From Atopobiaceae bacterium (GTDB lineage: Bacteria; Actinomycetota; Coriobacteriia; Coriobacteriales; Atopobiaceae): DNA of 64,000 bases. Below the pieces are notes generated by a model. It was not told the origin of the DNA and searched no databases. It saw only the letters and a program-made list of their open reading frames with translations. Numbering within the stretch: the first letter of the stretch is position 1; each line of letters starts with the position of its first letter. The translations under genes were made by a program, and so were the position numbers. Shown here one piece after another: positions 38,012 to 46,458 of this stretch. The DNA lies in the NCBI GenBank assembly GCA_902834555.1, contig CADFJN010000009.1, positions 54,971 to 118,970 of the forward strand, in the 5' to 3' direction.

Positions 38012-38710
38012 TTCGGCAGCCTCGGCTGCCGCAGCGGCGCGCTCGCGGGCGCGCTTCTCGCGATCTTGGAACATCACGACAAAGGCACCCAGGAGCAGCA
38101 CGGGGCTCACGAGAATTGCCCTCAGGCCCAACGCCCCAATGACGCGGCTGCCCGCAATGGCCCCAATGGCAAAGCAGATAATCACTCCGTAGTAGAGCAG
38201 GCATCCCTCGAGGTACGCGCGGTCCTTCTCGTGCACGTAGTCAACGAGCTTCTGGGTGCCGCTGCGCAGATTGCCAATGCACATGGTGGTGGCAAAGCCA
38301 TTGCCGTGGAGCTTCCTGAATGCCTGGACCTGGATTCCGCAGCCCAGAGACGCGAGGCTGTTGGCAATGAGGTTGAGGTCATCGGGGATGAACGCCACCA
38401 CAAATAGAAGCGCTGCCTCGACGAGAAGCGCAGCTTGACGCCAGTGCAGGCGACGCTCCTTCGAGATGATCTTGATGGAGTGAGCGAGGGCGATGCCTAC
38501 CGCGAACGCGATCACGGGCACGGCGTAGTGAAGGGCGCGATCCACGTCGCCGTCGGCAAGGTTCACGCCAAAGAGCAGGATGTTACCGGTCTGCGCGTTG
38601 GCAAAGACTTTTCCGCGTGCGAGGTACGAGTACGCATCCATGAGTCCGCCCGAGAATGCGAGAATTGCCGCCAGCTCGATTGACTCCGACGTCTGCCGTG
38701 CGCGTTTCAT
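37988..38710 (-). CDS. YoaK/DUF1275 family membrane protein
   Basis: 240 residues with about six transmembrane helices and the family marks GGLMDAYSYL near 21 and ANAQTGNILLFG near 38. DUF1275 members are inner-membrane proteins of unassigned function, sometimes linked to acid or heat stress. The last residues (TRPPAAK and TGA) are supplied by a family 2 repeat unit, so the natural C-terminus has been replaced or extended. RBS upstream of ATG 38710 is weak. Confidence 0.88.
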   Translation of the reverse strand: MKRARQTSESIELAAILAFSGGLMDAYSYLARGKVFANAQTGNILLFGVNLADGDVDRALHYAVPVIAFAVGIALAHSIKIISKERRLHWRQAALLVEAALLFVVAFIPDDLNLIANSLASLGCGIQVQAFRKLHGNGFATTMCIGNLRSGTQKLVDYVHEKDRAYLEGCLLYYGVIICFAIGAIAGSRVIGALGLRAILVSPVLLLGAFVVMFQDREKRARERAAAAAEAAETRPPAAK

Positions 38711-38820
38711 GTACCAGGGCCCCCTAGCCTCACGGGGCGTCGCCTAGTCACGCGCCCCACCGGTCGCACAGCCGCAACGCCGGCCCCAAGCCGCCACGGC
38801 CCCGCCATTGTAGCGAAGGG

Positions 38821-39642
38821 CTAACACGCCTGCGGCTCTATGAACTTCTCGACCACTTCTGCAAGGATGCCGTCATCGCAGCTGGAACGGGCAGCGTAGC
38901 CTGCCAACCCGTCGATGCCGTCAGTGGCATTCGAGACGGCAACGCCAAGCTCCGCAGCCTCAAGCATGGGCAGGTCGTTGAGGGAATCTCCCACCGCGAT
39001 GGTCTCTGCAACGTCCACCCCAAGGATGCGTGCCAAGGCGCGCAGTCCGTGGCCCTTGTCCACGCCCTCGGGGAGGTACTCGAGGTAGCGGCCCGACGAG
39101 AACGTAAATGAGGTCCCCGGCACTATGCCGATCTGCTCGGCCATCTGATGGAGGAAAGCGAGGTCGTGCCTCACAAAGAGAATCTTTGCCAGGGGTACGT
39201 CGCGCAAGAAGTCGACGGAGACGCCATCAAACTCCTGGTAGGCCATGTGTCCGTCAAGGTAGCGCTTGTCATCCTCGGGCAGATTGGCCGCCCATACAGT
39301 GCCGTCGCACTGATAGATGTGAACGCCCACGCCAAAGGCCTTGCCCCGCCCAAAGAGGTCACGAACCGTTTCAAAAGGAAGCGAGTGGCTCTCGAGGGGG
39401 CGCGGGTCACCCATGCGGTTGATGGTTCCGCCGTTGTACGAAATCACGTAGGTGCCGTCGAGAAGGTCTGCAGGCACGGACGAGAGGCTCTCGACCACCG
39501 ACGCGTACGACCTCCCCGACGCCGGCACAAAGAGCACGCCCAGCTCGCGCATGCGCCGAATGGCTTCGATGTTTGCCTGGGGGATGCTGTGGTCGTGCGC
39601 GAGAAAGGTCTCGTCCATATCGCTTGCAACCAGCTTGTACAT
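38821..39642 (-). CDS. Cof-type HAD-IIB family phosphatase
   Basis: 273 residues. HAD motifs: I DMDETF (nucleophile Asp8), II PASGRSY, III Lys in the DKGHG region, IV GDSLNDLPML. The cap is of the C2B type. These enzymes dephosphorylate sugar phosphates, flavin precursors or pyridoxal phosphate; specificity cannot be read from sequence. Single gene; the 109-base gap to yoaK shows nothing clear. Confidence 0.93.
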   Translation of the reverse strand: MYKLVASDMDETFLAHDHSIPQANIEAIRRMRELGVLFVPASGRSYASVVESLSSVPADLLDGTYVISYNGGTINRMGDPRPLESHSLPFETVRDLFGRGKAFGVGVHIYQCDGTVWAANLPEDDKRYLDGHMAYQEFDGVSVDFLRDVPLAKILFVRHDLAFLHQMAEQIGIVPGTSFTFSSGRYLEYLPEGVDKGHGLRALARILGVDVAETIAVGDSLNDLPMLEAAELGVAVSNATDGIDGLAGYAARSSCDDGILAEVVEKFIEPQAC

Positions 39643-39718
39643 GCGCCCCCCTAATCAGCGGCAACCTGTGTCCGTCCGCTTGTGCCAACTTTCCGGACCG
39701 TCTCAACATACAACACGA

Positions 39719-39754
39719 GGCGGGCTGGCACCACATACGCGGCACCAGCCCGCC
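39719..39754. terminator. Hairpin between rubredoxin and HAD genes
   Basis: GGCGGGCTGG (39719-39728) pairs with CCAGCCCGCC (39745-39754). It is 38 bases past the rubredoxin stop; there is no T tract, so termination strength is uncertain. Confidence 0.5.
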
Positions 39755-39791
39755 CCATCGACGCGAGGATTGTTCCTCTTGGCTGTCCCAG

Positions 39792-39935
39792 TTACTCCTC
39801 GACGAGCTCAAACATGTCGGGGCCAACGCCGCACACGGGGCAGACGTAGTCCTCGGGAAGCTCGGGGGTGTCAACGGTGACCTCGTAGCCGCAGACGGTG
39901 CAGCGGAAGGTGTAGGTCTTCTTCTCGTCAGCCAT
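39792..39935 (-). CDS. Rubredoxin
   Basis: 47 residues from ATG 39935 with AGAGGAA upstream. CTVCGY near residue 11 and CPVCGVG near 34 hold the single iron in a Cys4 site. A small cytosolic electron carrier, in anaerobes usually feeding superoxide reductase, rubrerythrin or flavodiiron proteins. The next gene upstream ends in a second rubredoxin domain, suggesting a shared oxygen or peroxide defence job. Confidence 0.93.
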   Translation of the reverse strand: MADEKKTYTFRCTVCGYEVTVDTPELPEDYVCPVCGVGPDMFELVEE

Positions 39936-40025
39936 GGTAGTTCCTCTCTCTTGAGTGCACGCGTACCTTGCCAACAAATGATACTTACGAGCTTACATCA
40001 ACCGTGGCGCACCACGGGCGGAACG

Positions 40026-40691
40026 CTAATCAATCTTTGTAAAGTTCTCGGGGCCAACGCCGCAGACGGGGCAGCGGAAGTCTGCTGGGAGCTCCTCGTC
40101 GGTGGTCTCGTAGACGTAGCCGCAGATGTTGCAGCGGAAGTGGTGCTTGGGCGCCGAGACGGGCACCACGGGTTTGGTTGGGTCTTCTCCCTCGATGTAG
40201 GAGGATGCCTTAGGCGGCGTCTTGCCCTTGAGGACGCTGTGGTAGTAGGCGTAGGTCATGGGCTCCTCGTCGGAGACGCGCTCGGCATCGCAGACCTCGC
40301 CGATGAACATCACGTGGGTACCCAGGTCGATGGTGTTCACCACGGCGCAGCAGACCATGGCGCAGGCATGCTCTGGCGTGTAGGGGTCAAAGAGCAGCGA
40401 GGTCTTGGTGGATATGCCCTCGAACTTGTCAACATCCGCCGAGCTCTTGAAGCCAAAGCGGCCAATGAAGGGCATGTCGGCCGTCTTGGAGACCACCGTG
40501 AGCGTGAAGTGCTCCGCCGCCTTAACAACCTGGGTGGTGTGGTTCTGCTTGTTGAGTGTGATGGCAACCTGCAGCGGGTCGCCCGTCACCTGCAGCGCAG
40601 TGTTGATGAGACACGCGCCAACGTGCTCGCCGTCGTTAGCCGACACCACATAGAGTCCGTACGAGAAGCTAAACATCGCCTTTGCGTCCAT
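40026..40691 (-). CDS. Flavin reductase-rubredoxin fusion (high-molecular-weight rubredoxin type)
   Basis: 221 residues. Residues 1-155 are a flavin-reductase-like FMN-binding domain (SFSYGLYVVSA, TLNKQNHTTQV, GTHVMFIGEV). Residues about 175-221 are a rubredoxin with CNICGY and CPVCGVG. This domain pair matches the Hrb/NADH:rubredoxin-type protein of acetogens that passes electrons from NAD(P)H to the flavodiiron protein FprA, so oxygen or NO detoxification is likely. No fprA gene is in the window. ATG 40691 follows GAGGAGAGGAG. Confidence 0.9.
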   Translation of the reverse strand: MDAKAMFSFSYGLYVVSANDGEHVGACLINTALQVTGDPLQVAITLNKQNHTTQVVKAAEHFTLTVVSKTADMPFIGRFGFKSSADVDKFEGISTKTSLLFDPYTPEHACAMVCCAVVNTIDLGTHVMFIGEVCDAERVSDEEPMTYAYYHSVLKGKTPPKASSYIEGEDPTKPVVPVSAPKHHFRCNICGYVYETTDEELPADFRCPVCGVGPENFTKID

Positions 40692-40752
40692 GGGTCTCCT
40701 CTCCTCGACCTTGCGGACCAGACGTTCCCATCATATCGCCCGGCGGCGCGAG

Positions 40753-41229
40753 CTAGCGGCTCCTCTCCTTGAGCGCGCGTTGAATCTCGCGATCGGTATC
40801 GCGGCGGGCCATGTCGTCGCGCTTGTCGTAGAGCTTCTTGCCGCGGCAGAGGCCAATGCAGAGCTTCACGCGGTTGTGCTCGTCGAAGTAGAGCTCAAGC
40901 GGGATGAGGGCCATTCCCTTTGTGCGGAGTTTGCCGTCGAGGTAGTCGATCTGGTGGCGGTGGAGCAGGAGCCTGCGCTTCCTGTCGGGGTCCACGTTCC
41001 ACACGCCGCCGTTGGAATAGGGGTGGATGTGCACGCCGTGCAGCCACACCTCTCCCCCACGGATGAGGCAGAAGGCATCCGTGATCTGCGACGCGCGCTC
41101 GCGCAGGCTCTTGACCTCGGTGCCGGTGAGCTCGACGCCCGCCTCGAAGGTCTCGTCCACAAAGTACTCGTGTCGCGCCGCGCGGTTGCGCGCGATGGTC
41201 TTCTTCTCGCGCTTAGTTGGCCTGGGCAT
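40753..41229 (-). CDS. smpB: tmRNA-binding protein SmpB
   Basis: 158 residues from ATG 41229; the start overlaps the last codons of the TPR gene by 17 bases, with GGGGGTG as ribosome site. Motifs: IARNRAARHEYF, GVELTGTEVKSLR, GVHIHPYSN, LYDKRDDMARRD in the tail that enters the mRNA channel. It delivers tmRNA (37245-37616) to stalled ribosomes. Confidence 0.96.
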   Translation of the reverse strand: MPRPTKREKKTIARNRAARHEYFVDETFEAGVELTGTEVKSLRERASQITDAFCLIRGGEVWLHGVHIHPYSNGGVWNVDPDRKRRLLLHRHQIDYLDGKLRTKGMALIPLELYFDEHNRVKLCIGLCRGKKLYDKRDDMARRDTDREIQRALKERSR

Positions 41230-42151
41230 CGCCCGCACCCCCATTGGCCTGCGACTCGTTTGCATCGCCGGCATCATTGGCGTCGCCAGCTGCTGCCTCC
41301 CGGGCCATCTCGGCGTCGGTGTCGCGGATGAGCTGCAGAAGCGTCATGGCAGCGGGCTCGCCCACCAGGTCGCGGGCACGAAGCGTGAGGTTGGTGGCAA
41401 CATCACGCTCTCCTGCGGCGGCCGCATCCTGGGCGCACATGAGCAGGCAGATGACGACCTCGGCGTTTGCGCCGTCGGGAAGGCCCTCCTCGGCGAGAAG
41501 GTCTGCGGTCTCCTTGTCCGTCACGCCATCCGGGTCGCGCTCCGTGCCGGCAGCCTGGTCGAGCGCGGCCTGGAGGGCCGAGTCTTCCACCTCAAGACGC
41601 CTTGCCGCACGAAGCGCGGCGGCTGCGGTACGCGGCTTGCCTTGCGCCTCGAAGTATCCGGCAAAGTTGAGGAAGGCGCGCGCAAGGTGGCGCGCCTCGC
41701 TCGCGCGCTCGAAGCAGCTGTACGTGAGCGCCAGGTACTCCTGCATGTCACCGTTGGTGCGATAGAGATCGGCCAGGTCAAGGCGGTAGCCGCAGTTCAT
41801 GGGGTTCCAGCGCACCGCCTGCTTGAGCGCCTCGACGCCGGCGCCGTAGTCACCGGTGCGCACACACGCAAGGGCGAGGTCCGCATAGAGGCGGTCCAAG
41901 GGTTCTCCCACGTCATGCAGGGTCCGGGGGTCGCGCTCCACGCGACGGTAGCACAGGCGGTCGAAGATCGTGGGAAAGCTAAACCACTGGTCGCTCTCGG
42001 TTGCCGCGCAGTTACGGTCGACGTACTCCTCGGCATCCTCGGCGAGACGGGCGAGAAGCTCCCGCGCCGCGTCGTCCTGCCCCTGCAGGATAAGGCCCTC
42101 AGCCTGCTCGAGGCTGTCTGTCAGCGTGCTCTGGCTCTGCTTCTGGTCCAT
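41213..42151 (-). CDS. TPR-like helical protein of unknown function
   Basis: 312 residues from ATG 42151 (GGGGAGAGGGA upstream). Predominantly helical; residues about 80-150 read as two tetratricopeptide-like repeats (LYADLALACVRTGDYGAGVEA, LADLYRTNGDMQEYLALTYS). The C-terminal 60 residues are Asp/Ala/Gly-rich and disordered-looking. No enzyme motif is seen. It lies between rnr and smpB and its end overlaps smpB, so it is co-produced with the trans-translation machinery and might be an adaptor. I do not recognise a specific family. Confidence 0.75.
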   Translation of the reverse strand: MDQKQSQSTLTDSLEQAEGLILQGQDDAARELLARLAEDAEEYVDRNCAATESDQWFSFPTIFDRLCYRRVERDPRTLHDVGEPLDRLYADLALACVRTGDYGAGVEALKQAVRWNPMNCGYRLDLADLYRTNGDMQEYLALTYSCFERASEARHLARAFLNFAGYFEAQGKPRTAAAALRAARRLEVEDSALQAALDQAAGTERDPDGVTDKETADLLAEEGLPDGANAEVVICLLMCAQDAAAAGERDVATNLTLRARDLVGEPAAMTLLQLIRDTDAEMAREAAAGDANDAGDANESQANGGAGDAQAN

Positions 42152-42226
42152 GTCCCTCTCCCCTGGCCCCCTGGGGCCAAACTCACGCGCGAGACGCGCG
42201 GTATGCACTGCTCGTTAGTCTTCCCA

Positions 42227-44278
42227 TTATCGCGCGGCGTCACGCGGGTCTGCGAGCGCGAAGTCTATCCTTCCACGCGGAACGTCCGTCTCGGTGACCA
42301 CCACGCGCACGCGCGTGCCCAGCCCCCAAACGCGTCCGGACTCCTCGCCCGTAAGGGTCATGCGATCCTCGTCGTACTCGAGCCATTCGCTGCCCAAGGC
42401 ACGTGCGGGCAGCAGTCCCTCGGCACAAGTATCGTCGAGCATCACGAAGAGGCCAAACCGCTCACAGCCGCACACCACGCCCGAGAAGACCTCGCCCACG
42501 TGGTCCGCGTAGAGCTCTGCCATCTTGATGCGCTGGCTCGCGCGGGCAGCGCCGTCTGCGGCGCGCTCCATCTGGGAACACGTGGCGCAGAGCTGCGGAA
42601 GCTGTCCCGCAACCTGCTCTTGCTCCTTGCTGCCAAGCGTGCCGGCGAGAAGCGCCTTGAGCGCACGGTGCACCAGCTCGTCGGGATAGCGCCTGATGGG
42701 CGAGGTGAAGTGGCAGTATGCCTGCGCCCCCAGCGCATAGTGCCCCTGGTTGGTGGGCAGGTATATCGCACGCTTCTGCGCGCGGAGGAGAAGCGCGCTG
42801 GCGAGAAACTCGCCGGACGTCCCTCGGGCGGCGTCAAGCACGGCGTTGATTGCCTCGGGCTCGCCCGCAATGAGAGCCTCGCGCTGGGCGTTGCCATCAA
42901 TGAGCCCCAGCTCCATGAGGGGGCGGACGGTTGCGCGAAGGTCTTCCGGCGACGGTCGCTCGTGCACGCGGTAGGCGCAGGGCACATCCCGATCCGCGAG
43001 CATGCGCGCCACGGACTCGTTGGCGAGAAGCATCGCCTCCTCAACCAAGCCGGTCGCTCGCGTGCGCGTACGCACGGTCACACCCGTGGGATGCCCCTCC
43101 TCATCGAGGGTGACCTTTGGCTCCACGGTGTCGAAGTCGATCGAGCCGCGCTCCTCGCGAATGCGCTCGCGAAGGCCGCGAATGCGGTCAAGAGCGTGCA
43201 ACGCCTCCTCCAGCGCCTGGGCGTCTTCCGGGCTCTCATGCAACGCAGAGGCATCCACGCGGCCGGCGAGCAGGGCATCCACGGTGTCGTAGTCAAGGCG
43301 TGCCGTCGACCGTATGGCCGAGGTCGTGGCCTCGGCCGAGACGAGGCGTCCTTCCGCGTCAAGCTCCATGCGCACGCTCATTGCCAGCCGGTCCTCGCGC
43401 GGCCTCAGCGAGCACACGTCGTTGCAGAGGCGCTCGGGAAGCATGGGTAGCACACGGTCGACCAGGTACGCCGAGCAGGTGCGGCGCTTTGCCTCGTTGT
43501 CGATTGGAGTGTCCCAGCCCACGTAGTGCGTGACATCGGCAATGTGCACCCAGAGCTCGAAGCCGCCGTCCGGGAGCTGGGTGGCATACACCGCGTCGTC
43601 AAAGTCGCGTGCATCGGTGGGGTCAATGGTCATGCAGCGAAGGGAGCGCAGGTCGCGGCGGGCAGACTCGCGCTTCAGCGCCTCTTCGACACCAGCCCGG
43701 ATGCCCTCCGCCTGCGCAAGCGCAGCCGGTGGGAACTCTGTGGCAAGCCCGTAGGACGCGATGACCGACTCGACGTTGAGGTCAAGCTCATCCGAGGAGC
43801 CAACGCGGCGCTCGATGGTCACCACGGCGGCGCTGTTGCGGGTGGGATACTCCGCAATGCGGGCAACCACCACGTCGCCCTCCCCCACGCCAAGGCGGGC
43901 GGGCGACGTGTCCTCGGGAACCACGAAGAAGTCGCGCCCCAGGCGTGCGTCGAGTGGGACCACGGCACCCAGGGGGCCAGCGAGCTCAAAGCGGCCGAGG
44001 AAGGTGGTCTGGGCACGGGTGATTACGCCCTGTACAAGGGCGACCTTCTCGCCGCCGCGGGCAGGAAAGACCGAGACCGTGACCTCGTCCCCGTTCATGG
44101 CCTCGCGCAGGCCTCGGCGAGCAACGCGGAAGCTTCCCTCGGCTGTCTCGACCGTGGCCATACCGGGCCTGGACACATGCAGCGTGCCCGTGAGCGTGGG
44201 CGAGCGGCGCGCGGCCGCCTTCCCTCTGCCACGACGATGTCCGCTGCCGCGACGAGCGCCTGGTCGTCTTCTGCCCAT
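42227..44278 (-). CDS. rnr: Ribonuclease R (RNB-family exonuclease), lacking the N-terminal HTH domain
   Basis: 683 residues from ATG 44278 (GGAGGA upstream). 3'-5' exoribonuclease that degrades structured and tmRNA-tagged mRNAs. An Arg/Gly-rich basic tail (residues 1-25) replaces the usual helix-turn-helix; then cold-shock/OB domains, the RNB catalytic domain (DPTDARDFDDAVY with the metal-binding aspartates; HFTSPIRRYPDELVHR) and a C-terminal S1 domain (GVVCGCERFGLFVML). The lysine-rich tail typical of enterobacteria is absent. Lies between ftsX and the TPR gene. Confidence 0.94.
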   Translation of the reverse strand: MGRRRPGARRGSGHRRGRGKAAARRSPTLTGTLHVSRPGMATVETAEGSFRVARRGLREAMNGDEVTVSVFPARGGEKVALVQGVITRAQTTFLGRFELAGPLGAVVPLDARLGRDFFVVPEDTSPARLGVGEGDVVVARIAEYPTRNSAAVVTIERRVGSSDELDLNVESVIASYGLATEFPPAALAQAEGIRAGVEEALKRESARRDLRSLRCMTIDPTDARDFDDAVYATQLPDGGFELWVHIADVTHYVGWDTPIDNEAKRRTCSAYLVDRVLPMLPERLCNDVCSLRPREDRLAMSVRMELDAEGRLVSAEATTSAIRSTARLDYDTVDALLAGRVDASALHESPEDAQALEEALHALDRIRGLRERIREERGSIDFDTVEPKVTLDEEGHPTGVTVRTRTRATGLVEEAMLLANESVARMLADRDVPCAYRVHERPSPEDLRATVRPLMELGLIDGNAQREALIAGEPEAINAVLDAARGTSGEFLASALLLRAQKRAIYLPTNQGHYALGAQAYCHFTSPIRRYPDELVHRALKALLAGTLGSKEQEQVAGQLPQLCATCSQMERAADGAARASQRIKMAELYADHVGEVFSGVVCGCERFGLFVMLDDTCAEGLLPARALGSEWLEYDEDRMTLTGEESGRVWGLGTRVRVVVTETDVPRGRIDFALADPRDAAR

Positions 44279-44292
44279 GCGTCCTCCTTGAG

Positions 44293-44326
44293 AAAACGGG
44301 GCGGCGCGAACAAACCGCACCGCCCC
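44293..44326 (-). terminator. Terminator after ftsX
   Basis: GGGGCGG (44298-44304) pairs with CCGCCCC (44320-44326), with TTTT on the minus strand at 44293-44296. It separates ftsEX from rnr. Confidence 0.7.
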
Positions 44327-44354
44327 AACTACCAGCAAGTCTTATATACCCGCC

Positions 44355-45281
44355 CTAGACCTTGAGGTAGCGCCTCATGGCAATGGCGGAGCTGAAGAGA
44401 CCGATGAGAACGCCAAGGACCAGCAGGCCACCGTACGTGAGCAAAAGGACCTGAGGCGACACGTAGAACGAGAGGAACTTGAGGCTGTTCTCGAGCCTGG
44501 GCATCACATAGCTCATGGCGGCCGCAAGCGCAGCGATGGCAAGGCCCGCGCCAATGAGCGACTCCAGCGTGCCCTCCATGATGAAGGGCCCTCGTATGAA
44601 GCCGTTCGATGCGCCAACCAGGCGCATGATGGCAATCTCCCTGCGACGAGCGGTGATGGCAAGGCGAATGGTGTTGTTAATGAACACGAACGCCACAAAG
44701 ATCAGGAGCACCACGAGCACGACGGCGGCAACGCGCACGATGTTGGTGACCGAGAAGAGCTTCTCGACGGTGTCGCGGCCATACTGGACGTCACTCGAGG
44801 GGTTGTCCGGCGTATCGCAGACAGACTTGAAGGTCTCGTCGGAGATGAGCTTCTCAGCCGTACCCTCGACCTGCTGCGGGTCGGTGAGCTTGATCACGAG
44901 CGAGGCAGGAATGGGGTTCTGCCCGTCAAGCGCGGCCACGGCGTCCGATGCGTTCCTCTGCGACATCGAGGTGCGGTACTGCTCGAGGTTCTCGTCCTTG
45001 CTGTGGTACGTGACTGACTCAACGTTGTCCCAGCCCTGAATCTCGGACTGGAGCTGATCCACGGTGGTCTGATCGGCGTCATCGGCAAGGAAGGCCTGAA
45101 TGGTGACCTTGTCCTCGACGCTGCCCACCATGTTGCCGAGCACGTTAGAGGCAAGGACAAACGCGCCGATGATAAAGAGCGAAAGGAAGATGGTGACGAT
45201 TGCGCCAAGCACCGTCGACCAGTTCCTGCGGAAGTGGTGGCCGGCCTCGCGCAGCGAGTAGGTGAAGTTAGAGGGCGCCAT
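44355..45281 (-). CDS. ftsX: Cell division ABC-type permease FtsX
   Basis: 308 residues from ATG 45281, which overlaps the ftsE stop by 14 bases. One transmembrane helix at about 22-45, an extracellular loop of about 120 residues (VTIQAFLADDADQTTVDQLQ and on), then three helices of the FtsX permease domain (RRREIAIMRLVGASN in the cytoplasmic loop). With FtsE it controls peptidoglycan hydrolases at the division site. Confidence 0.95.
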   Translation of the reverse strand: MAPSNFTYSLREAGHHFRRNWSTVLGAIVTIFLSLFIIGAFVLASNVLGNMVGSVEDKVTIQAFLADDADQTTVDQLQSEIQGWDNVESVTYHSKDENLEQYRTSMSQRNASDAVAALDGQNPIPASLVIKLTDPQQVEGTAEKLISDETFKSVCDTPDNPSSDVQYGRDTVEKLFSVTNIVRVAAVVLVVLLIFVAFVFINNTIRLAITARRREIAIMRLVGASNGFIRGPFIMEGTLESLIGAGLAIAALAAAMSYVMPRLENSLKFLSFYVSPQVLLLTYGGLLVLGVLIGLFSSAIAMRRYLKV

Positions 45282-46251
45282 AGTAGCCGTAGCCTCCCCT
45301 CTCCTGGTCGCGGACAACGTGGCCAGCCTCCAGCGCGATAACGCGCTTGCGCATGGAGTCGACCATCTCGCGGTCGTGGGTAGCCATGACCACGGTTGTG
45401 CCCTCGCGGTTAATGCGGTCGAGCAGCTTCATGATGCCCAGCGAGATGGCCGGGTCAAGGTTGCCCGTGGGCTCGTCGCAGATGAGCAGCGGCGGGCGGT
45501 TGACCATAGCCCTTGCCACGGAGACGCGCTGCTGCTCGCCACCGGAGAGCTGGTCGGGATAGTTGTCCTGCTTCTCGGCAAGGCCGACAAGGCGAAGCAC
45601 CTCAGGGACCTGGACGTTGACTACTGCACGCGGCTTGCCAATGCACTCAAGGGCAAAGGCAACGTTCTCGTAGACCGTCTTGTCGGGCAGGAGCTTGAAG
45701 TCCTGATAGACGGTGCCAATCTGGCGACGGAGGTACGGAACTTTCTTGTTCTTGAGCTTGGTGAGGTCCTGGCCGGCGACAAGAACCTGGCCAGAGGTCG
45801 CGCGGCGCTCGCACGTGATGAGGCGCAGGAGCGACGACTTGCCCGAGCCGGAGTGACCCACGACAAAGACGAACTCGCCGGGATAGATGTCCAGGCTTAC
45901 GTCTTCGAGGGCGGGCTTGTTGGGCTGGGCCGGATAGATGAGGGTCACGTTCTTGAACGAGATGGTGGGGGTGCCGGTACGAGGCGCCGCAGGCGCGTCG
46001 TTTCCGGCGAGAGACGCAAAGACGCTTGTGTAGGGGCGCTGCTCGCTCGTGGAGTCTGCAGGATCGGATGCCGTGACGACGTGGACCGCCTCTGGTGCGT
46101 TTTCTGTTGCGGCAGGCGTCTGCGGCTCGTCCGCGTTCTCGACGGGCTCGATGTCCGGCACGTTGCTCACAATGTGCTCACTGGGGGGCACAAGCCTCAT
46201 GCCATCCTCGCCTGACCCCTGTCGCTCTGTGCTGCGAAAGTGGTTGGCCAC
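45268..46251 (-). CDS. ftsE: Cell division ATP-binding protein FtsE with N-terminal extension
   Basis: 327 residues from GTG 46251 (AAGGAG five bases upstream); ATG 46200 is an alternative. The last 230 residues are a standard FtsE: ISFKNVTLIYP, Walker A GHSGSGKS, Q-loop VYQDFKLL, signature LSGGEQQR, Walker B LLICDEPTGNLDP. About 95 residues of Pro/Ala/Thr/Glu-rich, probably unstructured sequence precede it, unlike most FtsE proteins. Overlaps ftsX, with which it forms the membrane complex. Confidence 0.93.
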   Translation of the reverse strand: MANHFRSTERQGSGEDGMRLVPPSEHIVSNVPDIEPVENADEPQTPAATENAPEAVHVVTASDPADSTSEQRPYTSVFASLAGNDAPAAPRTGTPTISFKNVTLIYPAQPNKPALEDVSLDIYPGEFVFVVGHSGSGKSSLLRLITCERRATSGQVLVAGQDLTKLKNKKVPYLRRQIGTVYQDFKLLPDKTVYENVAFALECIGKPRAVVNVQVPEVLRLVGLAEKQDNYPDQLSGGEQQRVSVARAMVNRPPLLICDEPTGNLDPAISLGIMKLLDRINREGTTVVMATHDREMVDSMRKRVIALEAGHVVRDQERGGYGYYGAL

Positions 46252-46395
46252 GAAAGCTCCTTCTTCTTGCATAGCAGATGCAGATACATTCGCAATGATA
46301 CCAAGCGCTGGCGTAACGACATGCGAGCAGCAGCACACGAACAGAGAACACGCAGATGGAAGCCACAAGAAGGCCACGGGGGTTCAATAAAACAA

Positions 46396-46435
46396 CAGGT
46401 GCGCGCGACGGCTGTTGCACCGCCCCGCGCACCTG
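46396..46435 (-). terminator. Terminator of the transketolase genes
   Basis: CAGGTGCGCG (46396-46405) pairs with CGCGCACCTG (46426-46435); a T-rich run follows on the minus strand. It lies 24 bases past the transketolase C-subunit stop. Confidence 0.75.
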
Positions 46436-46458
46436 CATAGGCGCTGGTTGGCTCGCCG

